This document shows, piece by piece, positions 53,141 to 61,042 of a stretch of 64,000 bases of DNA. Positions within the stretch are counted from its first letter, which is position 1. Each line of letters opens with the position of its first letter. The stretch is from contig JAPFCU010000013.1 of the NCBI GenBank assembly GCA_026169535.1, forward strand, positions 1 through 64,000, given 5' to 3'. Made by a program: the position numbers and the translations under genes. The notes beneath the pieces are model-generated. The model was given only the letters and a program-made list of their open reading frames with translations. It made no database searches and had not been told where the DNA came from. The DNA is from Blautia sp. Its GTDB lineage: Bacteria; Bacillota; Clostridia; Lachnospirales; Lachnospiraceae.

Positions 53141-53855
53141 AGCTGTGTGTCTGCAGAAAGACCTTCAGTTTCGGAAGCTGATTGTTCAGGATCAGGCTTT
53201 CCGGAAACATTTCTTTATGTACAAACTCAGAAGCACAGGTGAAATCTCCGATATGTTCTGCTCCATGGCTGTCGCTGGAAAGCAATACAGGAATCTGGTA
53301 TTTTCGGCAGCAGCGGAGGATTTCCCGGTTGTTTGCACGAGTGTCTCCCCGGTAACCGTAAGGAGCTAATGAGGCTTCGTTGATCTCAAATGCAATCTGG
53401 TATTCTTTTGCCGCTTTTGCGATCTGGTCATAATCCACAGGGAACTGTGGATTGTCACAGTGTCCAAGAACCTTTACATGTGGATTTTTCATGGCATTGA
53501 TATATGCCTCTGTGTTCTGTTCTATAGTTCCGCTTTTATAATTCTGTGCGTGCATACTGGCAATGGCATAGTCCAGTCTGGAAAGAAGTTCTTCGTCCAG
53601 GTCTGTATGCCCTTCTTTATCCAGGATGTTCAGTTCGATTCCATATAGTAATTCCAGCCCAAAGCGTTTTTTTGGAGAAAAAGTAAGGCTGCGGAAATAG
53701 GAAGGTGTCCCTGCTGCCAGTGTGGCGGGACCATGATCTGTAATGCCCAGAAGTTTCAGCCCTTTTCTGGAGGCGCTTTTTGCCATATCAGAGATTGTGC
53801 AGTCGGTTCCGTGACCGCTTGCAATGGAATGGGTGTGCATATCAGAAAGATACAT
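53139..53855 (-). CDS. PHP-domain phosphatase (YcdX-like)
   Basis: 238 residues. The polymerase-and-histidinol-phosphatase fold carries three metal sites. Motifs are MHTHSIASGH (I), GITDHGP (II), a Glu in YGIELNILD, H in IASMHAQNY, GHCDNPQFP and the final SSDSHGAEHIG (IV). It is close to YcdX-type PHP hydrolases; histidinol phosphatase activity is less likely because no his genes are nearby. AAAGGAG precedes the start on the minus strand. It is convergent with the Cys-rich gene. Confidence 0.9.
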   Translation of the reverse strand: MYLSDMHTHSIASGHGTDCTISDMAKSASRKGLKLLGITDHGPATLAAGTPSYFRSLTFSPKKRFGLELLYGIELNILDKEGHTDLDEELLSRLDYAIASMHAQNYKSGTIEQNTEAYINAMKNPHVKVLGHCDNPQFPVDYDQIAKAAKEYQIAFEINEASLAPYGYRGDTRANNREILRCCRKYQIPVLLSSDSHGAEHIGDFTCASEFVHKEMFPESLILNNQLPKLKVFLQTHS

Positions 53856-53989
53856 AAACTGCTCCTTTCTGCCCGGTATCTGCCGGGACAGATAAATTTC
53901 AGAAAATCTAGTTTCAGTATGGCAGGTATAGATGAAGAAGTCAATGGGTGTTTTGTCGAATGAAAAAGATAGAAGTTTAGGTAATGGCG

Positions 53990-53998
53990 TGATATAAT
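53990..53998 (+). promoter_or_regulatory. Extended -10 element upstream of the Rpn remnant
   Basis: TGATATAAT, with no clear -35. A perfect Spo0A-box match, TTTGTCGAA (53952-53960), lies 32 bp upstream; its relevance is unproven. Confidence 0.35.
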
Positions 53999-54008
53999 AG
54001 CTCTATAG

Positions 54009-54479
54009 GATTCCTCTGCAGAACTGGAGGATGGAAGCTGTACGATCTTTTTGAATACAAAGGGAAAGAATGATGCAGAGGTGCCGTCGGAACTGGTCAG
54101 GTTCTTAAAATTTGTAACGGCCGGTCTTGAGGAAAGTGAGAGGGATTTTCAGGATGAACTGGTAAGGAGATTTCAGAAAACCATCCGCGAGATCAAGACA
54201 GACCGGGAAATGGGAGAGCGCTATATGATCTTTGAAGAAATGCTGCGTGAGGAAAAACAGGAAGGCAGGCAGGAGGGACGTCTGGAAGCGACAAGGGAAA
54301 ATGTTTTGGAACTCCTGGAAGATCTGGGGGAGATTCCGGAAGACCTTCAGACAAAGCTTGAGAATCTTGAAGATCTGATCAAGCTGAAATCTTTGCTAAA
54401 AATAGCAGCTAAGGCAGAGTCTCTGCGTGCATTTGAAGAAAAAGCGGAAATTTATTTTAATCCAAAAGATAAAAAGTAA
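54009..54479 (+). pseudogene. Truncated Rpn-family recombination-promoting nuclease/transposase
   Basis: Only the C-terminal part of this PD-(D/E)XK nuclease family is present. The frame opens after a TAG at 54006-54008 with SSAELEDGSCTIFLNTKG, a stretch that lies in the middle of full-length relatives (about 300 residues). It continues through KNDAEVPSELVRFLKFV and the coiled-coil tail EEKQEGRQEGRLEATRENV. The catalytic N-terminal half is missing and is not found upstream, so this is a decayed fragment. A start at TTG 54051 could still make a 142-residue protein without the nuclease. Confidence 0.75.
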
Positions 54480-54483
54480 GAAA

Positions 54484-54507
54484 TCGGCGATCTGTTTATA
54501 TCGCCGA
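54484..54507. repeat. Hairpin downstream of the Rpn remnant
   Basis: TCGGCGAT (54484-54491) / ATCGCCGA (54500-54507), 8-nt loop, followed by AT-rich sequence. It may terminate the remnant. Confidence 0.5.
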
Positions 54508-54544
54508 AATATTATATAAAAATCCACGAATTGATAAAAACGGC

Positions 54545-54573
54545 TTGCTATTTCCGGAGAAAGCTGTTAAAGT
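54545..54573 (+). promoter_or_regulatory. Possible promoter of the lysine riboswitch transcript
   Basis: TTGCTA (54545-54550), 17-bp spacer, TAAAGT (54568-54573) with TGT in front of the -10. Confidence 0.45.
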
Positions 54574-54604
54574 AAAGTAAACAAAACAGATACAAAAGAG
54601 TACA

Positions 54605-54868
54605 GGATAGAGGCGCGGGTTTTATCAGTACCCGGAAACGGACGCAGTATGCGTCGAGCCATGGCAGGCTGTTTCCGGTGAAAGGAAAAACCGCCGAAGG
54701 GTTTTCACCGCCAGGAGGCGAGACCCTGGGACGCAGGAGAATATTTTGCGTACTGTCACAGATGTGGAGCGCTATCAGGACTGACAGATCAGATACATAT
54801 TTTATATCGGACAAAGATCAGACGCCATGGAGGGCTCCCGTATGGGATGAATTCCATGGCTCTTTTTA
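54605..54868 (+). promoter_or_regulatory. Lysine riboswitch (L box) with terminator
   Basis: P1 GATAG (54606-54610)/CTATC (54772-54776). Conserved blocks are AGAGGCGCG at 54609-54617, GCCGAAGGG at 54693-54701, TACTGTC at 54751-54757 and GGAGCGCTATC at 54766-54776. The expression platform GCCATGGA/TCCATGGC plus T-run is at 54824-54867. Lysine should trigger termination and switch off the downstream carrier gene. Confidence 0.92.
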
Positions 54869-54887
54869 TATCAGAGGGAGGAAAGAA

Positions 54888-56531
54888 ATGAGAAACAAAA
54901 AAAGAGTGTTCATGGCAATTCTGACCATGGCAGTTCTGGGAATTCTGGCAAATCCCCTGGCTGTATTTGCAGCAGAGGAGGAAGCCGCGCAGCCGGCTTT
55001 TTATGCAACTTTTTGGGCGCTTGTACCGCCTGTAGTTGCCATTTGTCTGGCTCTTATTACAAAAGAGGTATACAGTTCACTGTTCCTGGGAATTCTTATG
55101 GGAGGGCTTCTGTATTCCGGGTTTGCTTTTGAAGGAACAGTCACTCATATTTTTCAGGATGGGATCATCAGCGTCCTTTCTGACAGCTACAATGTAGGAA
55201 TTCTTATTTTCCTTGTGATTCTGGGTGCGATGGTCTGCATGATGAACAAGGCAGGCGGTTCCGCAGCATTCGGACGCTGGGCCAGCAAAAGGATAAAAAC
55301 AAGGGTTGGTGCGGAGCTTGCTACGGTTGTTCTAGGCATCCTGATCTTTATTGACGATTATTTTAACTGTCTGACAGTAGGAAGTGTTATGCGTCCGGTC
55401 ACAGACAAGCATCATGTGTCAAGAGCAAAGCTTGCATATCTGATCGATTCTACAGCCGCTCCGGTATGCATCATTGCCCCGATTTCTTCCTGGGCCGCTG
55501 CTGTCAGTGGTTTTGTAGAGGGAGAGGATGGTCTTTCTATTTTTGTCCGCGCTATTCCGTATAATTTTTATGCGCTGCTTACTATTGTCATGATGGTTGG
55601 TATGGTTCTGATGAAAACAGAGTTCGGAAGCATGAGAGTTCATGAGGTAAACGGTCTGAAAGGAGATCTTTATACAACAGCGGGAAGACCTTATGCAGAT
55701 GCGGAAAAAGAAGACAAGGTAAATCCAAGGGGTCGCGTGATCGATCTGGTATTTCCGATCATCTGTCTTGTTATATTCTGTGTGATCGGAATGATCTACA
55801 CCGGCGGATTTTTCAGCGGTGCAGATTTTGTAACAGCTTTTTCACAGAGTGACGCTTCTGTAGGCCTGACGCTGGGAAGCACTTTTGCCTTTGTATTAAC
55901 GGTTGCTTTTTATATGCTGAGAAAAGTTCTTTCTTTCAGAGAATGTATGAATTCTCTTCCGGAAGGATTTAAAGCAATGGTTCCGGCTATTCTGATTCTT
56001 GTATTTGCATGGTCTTTAAAGGCTATGACAGACAGCCTTGGAGCGGCAGTGTTTGTAGAAAATGCGATGCGTTCTGCAGCAGGCGGTCTGATGAATATTC
56101 TTCCGGCTATTATTTTTCTGGTTGGATGCGGACTTGCTTTTGCCACAGGAACCTCCTGGGGAACCTTTGGTATCCTGATCCCGATCGTTGTTGCAGTATT
56201 TGAAAATTCTGATCCTGAGCTTATGATTATTTCTATTTCTGCATGTATGGCAGGCGCTGTATGCGGAGACCACTGCTCACCGATTTCGGATACTACAATC
56301 ATGGCATCTGCAGGTGCTCAGTGCGATCATGTAAACCATGTTTCCACCCAGCTTCCCTATGCAATTCTTGCAGCCGCAGTTTCTTTCGTGACATATCTGG
56401 TTGCCGGATTTGTAAAAACAGCATGGATCGCGCTTCCGGTGGGAATTGTATTGATGCTTATTACGCTGTTTGTGATTCGTCATTTGAATCCAACACTTGA
56501 GGAGCATCTGGAGAATGAAAAAAATAAATAA
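54888..56531 (+). CDS. NhaC-type antiporter family protein, probable lysine transporter
   Basis: 547 residues with about 12 membrane segments and a cleavable-looking signal (MRNKKRVFMAILTMAVLGI...VFAAEEE). It belongs to the Na+/H+ antiporter NhaC family. Visible are IDDYFNCLTVGSVMRPVTDKH, IDSTAAPVCIIAPISSWAA, FATGTSWGTFGILIPI and CGDHCSPISDTTIMASAGAQC-type residues. ATG 54888 follows GGGAGGAAAG; the longer frame from 54678 is riboswitch. Control by a lysine riboswitch points to lysine uptake rather than sodium export. NhaC-like carriers under L-box control have been proposed as lysine importers. Confidence 0.88.
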   Translation: MRNKKRVFMAILTMAVLGILANPLAVFAAEEEAAQPAFYATFWALVPPVVAICLALITKEVYSSLFLGILMGGLLYSGFAFEGTVTHIFQDGIISVLSDSYNVGILIFLVILGAMVCMMNKAGGSAAFGRWASKRIKTRVGAELATVVLGILIFIDDYFNCLTVGSVMRPVTDKHHVSRAKLAYLIDSTAAPVCIIAPISSWAAAVSGFVEGEDGLSIFVRAIPYNFYALLTIVMMVGMVLMKTEFGSMRVHEVNGLKGDLYTTAGRPYADAEKEDKVNPRGRVIDLVFPIICLVIFCVIGMIYTGGFFSGADFVTAFSQSDASVGLTLGSTFAFVLTVAFYMLRKVLSFRECMNSLPEGFKAMVPAILILVFAWSLKAMTDSLGAAVFVENAMRSAAGGLMNILPAIIFLVGCGLAFATGTSWGTFGILIPIVVAVFENSDPELMIISISACMAGAVCGDHCSPISDTTIMASAGAQCDHVNHVSTQLPYAILAAAVSFVTYLVAGFVKTAWIALPVGIVLMLITLFVIRHLNPTLEEHLENEKNK

Positions 56532-56550
56532 TTTGTATCTATAAGAAATG

Positions 56551-56594
56551 AAAATGCAGGATCGGAAGATGATGAGCTGATTCTGCATTTTTTT
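56551..56594 (+). terminator. Terminator after the NhaC-type gene
   Basis: AAATGCAGGATC / GATTCTGCATTT (one G-T pair) with a T7 tail. Confidence 0.85.
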
Positions 56595-56632
56595 CGCTGA
56601 GAAAAAGTTTGTTTGTGTACAAGGAGGTTGTT

Positions 56633-57232
56633 ATGAAAGAAGATTCCTGGGACAGACTTTTGAGGATTCGTACGTCCGGCAGAGATGACACCGGCTCTGA
56701 TCAGTATAAATATCCTTATGAGCCTACTCCATATTCAGTTTTGGAACGTCTGGGAAACAGCGGAGAAATTGGAAAAAACAATACTGTTTTAGATTATGGC
56801 TGTGGAAAAGGACGTGTGGATTTCTTTTTGTCCTATCAGACCGGATGCAGGTCGGTGGGAATAGAATACAATGAAAGAATTTATCATATTGCTCTTAAAA
56901 ACAAGGAGAAAGCTGCTTCCGGACGGAAAACGACTTTTGAACTGGCCGATGCGGCAGTGTATCAGGTTCCGTCGGAAATCGACCGCTGCTTTTTCTTTAA
57001 TCCGTTCTGTCTTGATATACTCAAAAAAGCAATGGCACGGATTCTGGAATCCTATTATGGAAATCCACGGGAAATACGTTTGTATTTTTATTATCCTTCA
57101 GAAGAGTATATGCGTTATCTCGCAGAGATGGATGTCCTTGATATAAGAGGGTGCATCAGCTGCAGGGATTTGTTTCCGGGAGAAAACAACAGAGAAAAAA
57201 TACTGATTTTTTCGATTGGACAAAGTAAGTGA
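56633..57232 (+). CDS. SAM-dependent methyltransferase-like protein
   Basis: 199 residues. ATG 56633 follows AAGGAGG. A Rossmann methyltransferase fold is indicated by motif I VLDYGCGKGRVDFFLSY, an acidic loop SVGIEYNERIYHIA and motif II-like FELADAAVYQVP, followed by FFFNPFCLDILKKAMARI. The N-terminal DSWDRLLRIRTSGRDDTGSDQ and YEPTPYSVLERL stretch is typical of a Firmicutes group of uncharacterised class I methyltransferases. The substrate is unknown. It is monocistronic. Confidence 0.82.
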   Translation: MKEDSWDRLLRIRTSGRDDTGSDQYKYPYEPTPYSVLERLGNSGEIGKNNTVLDYGCGKGRVDFFLSYQTGCRSVGIEYNERIYHIALKNKEKAASGRKTTFELADAAVYQVPSEIDRCFFFNPFCLDILKKAMARILESYYGNPREIRLYFYYPSEEYMRYLAEMDVLDIRGCISCRDLFPGENNREKILIFSIGQSK

Positions 57233-57239
57233 AAAAATA

Positions 57240-57268
57240 TTGACATTTTGGGAAATATCAGATACAAT
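57240..57268 (+). promoter_or_regulatory. Promoter of the DUF2325-DUF3793 operon
   Basis: TTGACA (57240-57245), 17-bp spacer, TACAAT (57263-57268). Confidence 0.8.
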
Positions 57269-57275
57269 ACAACTG

Positions 57276-57289
57276 TTAGCAAAGACTAA
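57276..57289. promoter_or_regulatory. Operator-like palindrome 1 (TTAG-N6-CTAA)
   Basis: TTAGCAAAGACTAA in a wider CTGTTAG/CTAACAG repeat, at the expected transcription start just after the -10 box. It resembles DtxR/IdeR-type metal-repressor boxes. Confidence 0.5.
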
Positions 57290-57307
57290 CAGATAAAACA
57301 GATATAT

Positions 57308-57333
57308 AAAGCGCCAGTAAGGCGCTTTCTTTT
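57308..57333 (+). terminator. Leader terminator/attenuator before DUF2325 gene
   Basis: AAAGCGCC (57308-57315) / GGCGCTTT (57321-57328) then CTTTTC. It lies between the promoter and the first gene, so it could attenuate this operon. Confidence 0.65.
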
Positions 57334-57344
57334 CACAAGATGAG

Positions 57345-57358
57345 TTAGTTAAAACTAA
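57345..57358. promoter_or_regulatory. Operator-like palindrome 2 (TTAG-N6-CTAA)
   Basis: TTAGTTAAAACTAA, same arms and spacing as the copy at 57276, just upstream of the RBS. Confidence 0.5.
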
Positions 57359-57377
57359 TTTAGGAGGAGCGGTATTT

Positions 57378-57668
57378 ATGAGTGTAGTGATCATTGGAGG
57401 AAATGAATGTATGGTGAGGCGTTATAAGGATTTATGCCGGGAGTATCGGTGCAGTGCAAAAGTATTTCCGAAGCAGAACAGCAGTCTTAAGGGGATTGGT
57501 AATCCGGATCTGATGGTGCTTTTTACGGGGACAGTATCGCATAAAATGGTGCGTAATGCCTTAAATGAAACAAAAGGGCAGAATGTACGAGTGGTCCGTT
57601 CTAATACCAGCTCTATGTCGGCACTGAAAAATATTCTGGAAGAAAATGTGGAGGTGGCTTATGTCTGA
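57378..57668 (+). CDS. DUF2325 domain protein
   Basis: 96 residues, small soluble alpha/beta protein. It starts VVIIGGNECMVRRYKDLCREY and has DLMVLFTGTVSHKMVRNALNE, the pattern of DUF2325 proteins, whose function is not established. In Clostridia such genes often stand beside DUF3793 and iron-uptake or flavodoxin genes. That is neighbourhood knowledge, not proof. RBS AGGAGGAG precedes the ATG. It overlaps the DUF3793 gene by 8 bp, so the two are translated together. Confidence 0.88.
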   Translation: MSVVIIGGNECMVRRYKDLCREYRCSAKVFPKQNSSLKGIGNPDLMVLFTGTVSHKMVRNALNETKGQNVRVVRSNTSSMSALKNILEENVEVAYV

Positions 57669-58218
57669 TGAAATGGTGATCCGACACGGTTCTCCCACAC
57701 TTGCAGGTTTGAAAACGGGAAATCTTTTCAGCTGTACCTATCCAGGAAAAACACAGCTGCAAAAAGCTTTGCGGTCGTTAAATCACAGACTGGCTTCAAA
57801 AGGGGTTCGTATCATTCCTTTGCGCGTGACGGAAAAAACAGTCCTTCTTTATTTATACAGACCAGGAAAACTGAAAGAGGATTTTGCTGTCAGAGAGGCG
57901 GCTGAAATACTGGAAATGTATGGATATTCTGCCGATGCTCCGGATAAGTGTATTGTTCGTCTGAGCCGGCGTTTAAAAGAATCGGACAGATTTCCTCATG
58001 AAATCGGATTGTTTTTGGGATATCCTCCGGAAGACGTAAAAGGATTTATTGAAAACAGGGCAGAAGGATATAAATGCAGTGGGTGTTGGAAGGTTTACGG
58101 AAATGAACAGGAGGCAAAATGTCGATTTGAAAGATTCCGGAAGTGTACCAGTATTTACTGCAGTCAGTGGAGCAGAGGTAAAAGCATCGAATGTCTTACA
58201 GTAGCAGCTGGAAGCTGA
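57661..58218 (+). CDS. DUF3793 family protein
   Basis: 185 residues. Recognisable by SPTLAGLKTGNLFSC near the N-terminus, VLLYLYRPGKL in the middle and the family signature FPHEIGLFLGYPPEDVKGFI, followed by a Cys-rich C-terminal part (KCSGCWKVYGNEQEAKCRFERFRKC-like, five Cys) that could hold metal. The biochemical role is unknown. The ATG at 57661 sits inside the end of the DUF2325 gene; the GTG-like start at 57646 is rejected. Tandem metal-repressor-like palindromes upstream suggest iron or manganese control. Confidence 0.88.
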   Translation: MSDEMVIRHGSPTLAGLKTGNLFSCTYPGKTQLQKALRSLNHRLASKGVRIIPLRVTEKTVLLYLYRPGKLKEDFAVREAAEILEMYGYSADAPDKCIVRLSRRLKESDRFPHEIGLFLGYPPEDVKGFIENRAEGYKCSGCWKVYGNEQEAKCRFERFRKCTSIYCSQWSRGKSIECLTVAAGS

Positions 58219-58250
58219 CGGAATTTATAAAGTGTATAAAAAATATCAGA

Positions 58251-58285
58251 AAGACCATCAGATAAAATGCTGAATGGTCTTTTTT
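58251..58285 (+). terminator. Terminator after the DUF3793 gene
   Basis: AAGACCAT (58251-58258) / ATGGTCTT (58274-58281) with an inner CAG/CTG pair and TTTT. Confidence 0.85.
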
Positions 58286-58390
58286 ATGGAAAGATGTCTC
58301 TATAAAAGTACAATAAATAAAAAACAACAAAAAACACATCGAAAGTAAAGGAAAAACCTCATCTATACGTGTTAGATTCTGTTGACTTCG

Positions 58391-58419
58391 TTGACACATA
58401 TCAGGAAATAAGATATAAT
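58391..58419 (+). promoter_or_regulatory. Promoter of the glycyl radical diol dehydratase operon
   Basis: TTGACA (58391-58396), 17-bp spacer, TATAAT (58414-58419). An A/C-rich stretch lies upstream (58310-58350). Confidence 0.8.
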
Positions 58420-58472
58420 ATTATTCATAACCATGGCGTCTGAGGATGCCGGGAGAAAGGAGAAGCGTGGAG

Positions 58473-60992
58473 ATGTTTAATACCACAGATATTCCAAAGT
58501 CATCCAGAATCACAAGACTGGTTGACCATCTGTATGAGAAAATGCCGGTGATCGAATCTGCCAGAGCGAAGCTGCTTACAGAGTCCTATAAAGAAACGGA
58601 AGGACAGCCGATGATCACCAGGCGTGCGGAGGCATTTGCTCATATCCTGCGTCACATTCCTATCATTATCCGTGATGAGGAACTGATCGTGGGAAGCAGT
58701 ACCATAGCACCCAGAGGGTGCCAGACCTATCCGGAGTTTTCTTATCAGTGGCTGGAGGACGAGCTGGATACGGTTGAAACGAGGAGCGCGGACCCGTTTT
58801 ATATCGCCGAAGAGACAAAGCAGGAGCTGAGGGAGGTACATAAATACTGGAAGGGAAGAACAACCAGTGAACTTGCGACTTCCTACATGGCACCGGAGGC
58901 TATTCGGGCGATCGAACATAATATTTTTACACCGGGAAATTATTTTTATAATGGTGTAGGACACGTAACAGTAAAATACGAAGAGGTTCTTGCAATCGGT
59001 TATGAGGGGATTATGGCAAAGGCCCAGGCGGAGCTGGACAAATGTCAGGTAGGCGATGAAGATTATGCAAGACGCTCTCATTTTTTAAATGCAGTGATCT
59101 TAAGCTGTCAGGCAGTAATTGAGTATGCGCAGCGCTATGCGGCGCTGGCTGAGAAGCTGGCTGCAGAATGTGACGATCCGGTCAGAAAAGAAGAACTGCA
59201 CATTATAGCAATGAACTGCAGCAGAGTTCCGGCGAAAGGGGCAAATGGATTTTATGAGGCGTGTCAGTCGTTCTGGTTTGTCCAGCAGCTGATTCAGCTG
59301 GAATCCAGCGGCCATTCTATTTCACCGGGGCGTTTTGACCAGTATATGTATCCGTATTATAAAAAAGACCTGGATAATGGGAATATCACCAGAGAATTTG
59401 CGCAGGAACTGATGGACTGCATTTGGGTAAAGCTCAATGACCTGAATAAATGCCGTGATGCTGCTTCTGCTGAAGGTTTTGCGGGATACAGCCTGTTTCA
59501 GAACCTGATCGCAGGAGGACAGAACAAGGATGGGGAAGATGTGACAAATGATCTTTCTATCATGTCGATTCAGGCATCCGTGCATGTGCATCTGCCTCAG
59601 CCCTCTCTTTCCGTAAGAGTCTGGAACGGCTCCCCGCATGAGTTTTTGATCAAAGCGGCAGAGCTTACCAGAACGGGAATCGGTCTTCCGGCTTATTATA
59701 ATGACGAGGTGATCATTCCGTCTCTGCAGAACCGCGGACTTTCTCTGGAGGATGCCAGAGAATATAATATCATCGGCTGTGTGGAACCACAGAAGGCAGG
59801 AAAAACAGACGGATGGCATGATGCGGCATTCTTTAATATGTGCCGGCCGCTGGAACTTGTATTTTCCAATGGTATGGACAAAGGGGAACTGGTGGGCATC
59901 CAAACAGGCGATGTTGCCGGTATGACTACATTTGAAGAATTTTATGATGCTTATAAAAAACAGATGGAATACTGCATTTCTCTTCTTGTAAACGCAGACA
60001 ATGCCATTGATGTGGCTCATGCGGAAAGATGTCCGCTGCCGTTTCTGTCCTGTATGGTGGATGACTGTATGAAGAGAGGAATGTCTGTACAGGAGGGCGG
60101 AGCAGTATACAACTTTACCGGACCGCAGGGATTCGGTATTGCTAATATGGCGGATTCTCTTTATGCGGTGCGTCAGCTGGTGTATAAAGACAAAATGATA
60201 TCTATGGAGGAACTGAAGGAAGCTCTTGCATGGAATTATGGAAAAGGCATGGATGCTCAGACGGCAGCAGACATGACGGCGTCTGTTCTGAAAGAAATGG
60301 AACGTCAGGGACAGGTTATCGATGAAAAAACTGCGGCATCTGTTCTTCAGACAGTTTTGAATATGAAACCCACAGAGCAGCAGAAAGCAAGATATGAGGA
60401 AATCCATCATTTGATCGATCAGGTTCCGAAGTTCGGAAACGATATTCCAGAGGTGGATTATTTTGCCAGAGACGTGGCTTATACATATACCAGACCTCTT
60501 CAGAACTACAGAAATCCGCGAGGAGGCCAGTACCAGGCCGGTCTGTATCCTGTTTCTGCCAATGTTCCTCTGGGAGGACAGACGGGAGCAACACCTGACG
60601 GACGCTATGCCCATACGCCTGTAGCTGACGGTGTGTCACCATCTGCAGGAAAGGATGTAAAAGGTCCGACTGCTGCGGCAACTTCAGTTTCCAGATTGGA
60701 TCATTTTATTGTGTCAAACGGAACTCTGTTTAATCAGAAGTTTCATCCTTCAGCACTTGCCGGAAGAGAAGGCCTGGAAAAATTTGTAGCGCTGATCCGT
60801 TCCTATTTTGATCAGAAAGGAATGCATGTTCAGTTTAATGTAGTTGACAGAGATACGCTTCTGGATGCTCAGAAGAATCCGGAGAAATATAAGCATCTGG
60901 TTGTTCGTGTGGCCGGCTACAGTGCTTTGTTTACTACCCTTTCCAGATCACTTCAGGATGATATCATCAGAAGAACAGAGCAGGGCTTCTGA
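58473..60992 (+). CDS. B12-independent propanediol dehydratase (glycyl radical enzyme)
   Basis: 839 residues from ATG 58473 with AAAGGAG upstream (an in-frame GTG at 58467 is possible). Pyruvate-formate-lyase superfamily. The thiyl-radical Cys436 and base Glu438 lie in GCVEPQKAGKTDGW; the radical Gly815 lies in RVAGYSALFTTL. The active-site context fits the diol/glycerol dehydratase group. Neighbouring activase, aldolase and CoA-acylating aldehyde dehydrogenase favour 1,2-propanediol to propionaldehyde, the microcompartment pathway of fucose/rhamnose fermentation. Choline lyase is less likely because that neighbourhood would lack the aldolase. No long N-terminal encapsulation extension is seen. 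Confidence 0.9.
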   Translation: MFNTTDIPKSSRITRLVDHLYEKMPVIESARAKLLTESYKETEGQPMITRRAEAFAHILRHIPIIIRDEELIVGSSTIAPRGCQTYPEFSYQWLEDELDTVETRSADPFYIAEETKQELREVHKYWKGRTTSELATSYMAPEAIRAIEHNIFTPGNYFYNGVGHVTVKYEEVLAIGYEGIMAKAQAELDKCQVGDEDYARRSHFLNAVILSCQAVIEYAQRYAALAEKLAAECDDPVRKEELHIIAMNCSRVPAKGANGFYEACQSFWFVQQLIQLESSGHSISPGRFDQYMYPYYKKDLDNGNITREFAQELMDCIWVKLNDLNKCRDAASAEGFAGYSLFQNLIAGGQNKDGEDVTNDLSIMSIQASVHVHLPQPSLSVRVWNGSPHEFLIKAAELTRTGIGLPAYYNDEVIIPSLQNRGLSLEDAREYNIIGCVEPQKAGKTDGWHDAAFFNMCRPLELVFSNGMDKGELVGIQTGDVAGMTTFEEFYDAYKKQMEYCISLLVNADNAIDVAHAERCPLPFLSCMVDDCMKRGMSVQEGGAVYNFTGPQGFGIANMADSLYAVRQLVYKDKMISMEELKEALAWNYGKGMDAQTAADMTASVLKEMERQGQVIDEKTAASVLQTVLNMKPTEQQKARYEEIHHLIDQVPKFGNDIPEVDYFARDVAYTYTRPLQNYRNPRGGQYQAGLYPVSANVPLGGQTGATPDGRYAHTPVADGVSPSAGKDVKGPTAAATSVSRLDHFIVSNGTLFNQKFHPSALAGREGLEKFVALIRSYFDQKGMHVQFNVVDRDTLLDAQKNPEKYKHLVVRVAGYSALFTTLSRSLQDDIIRRTEQGF

Positions 60993-61042
60993 CAGGTCCG
61001 GCGGAAGAAAAGGACCGGGTATTGATACAGGAAAGGCATAAT

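Noticed and set aside
59322-60614. 430-codon minus-strand frame
   Set aside because: Shadow of the glycyl radical dehydratase gene.
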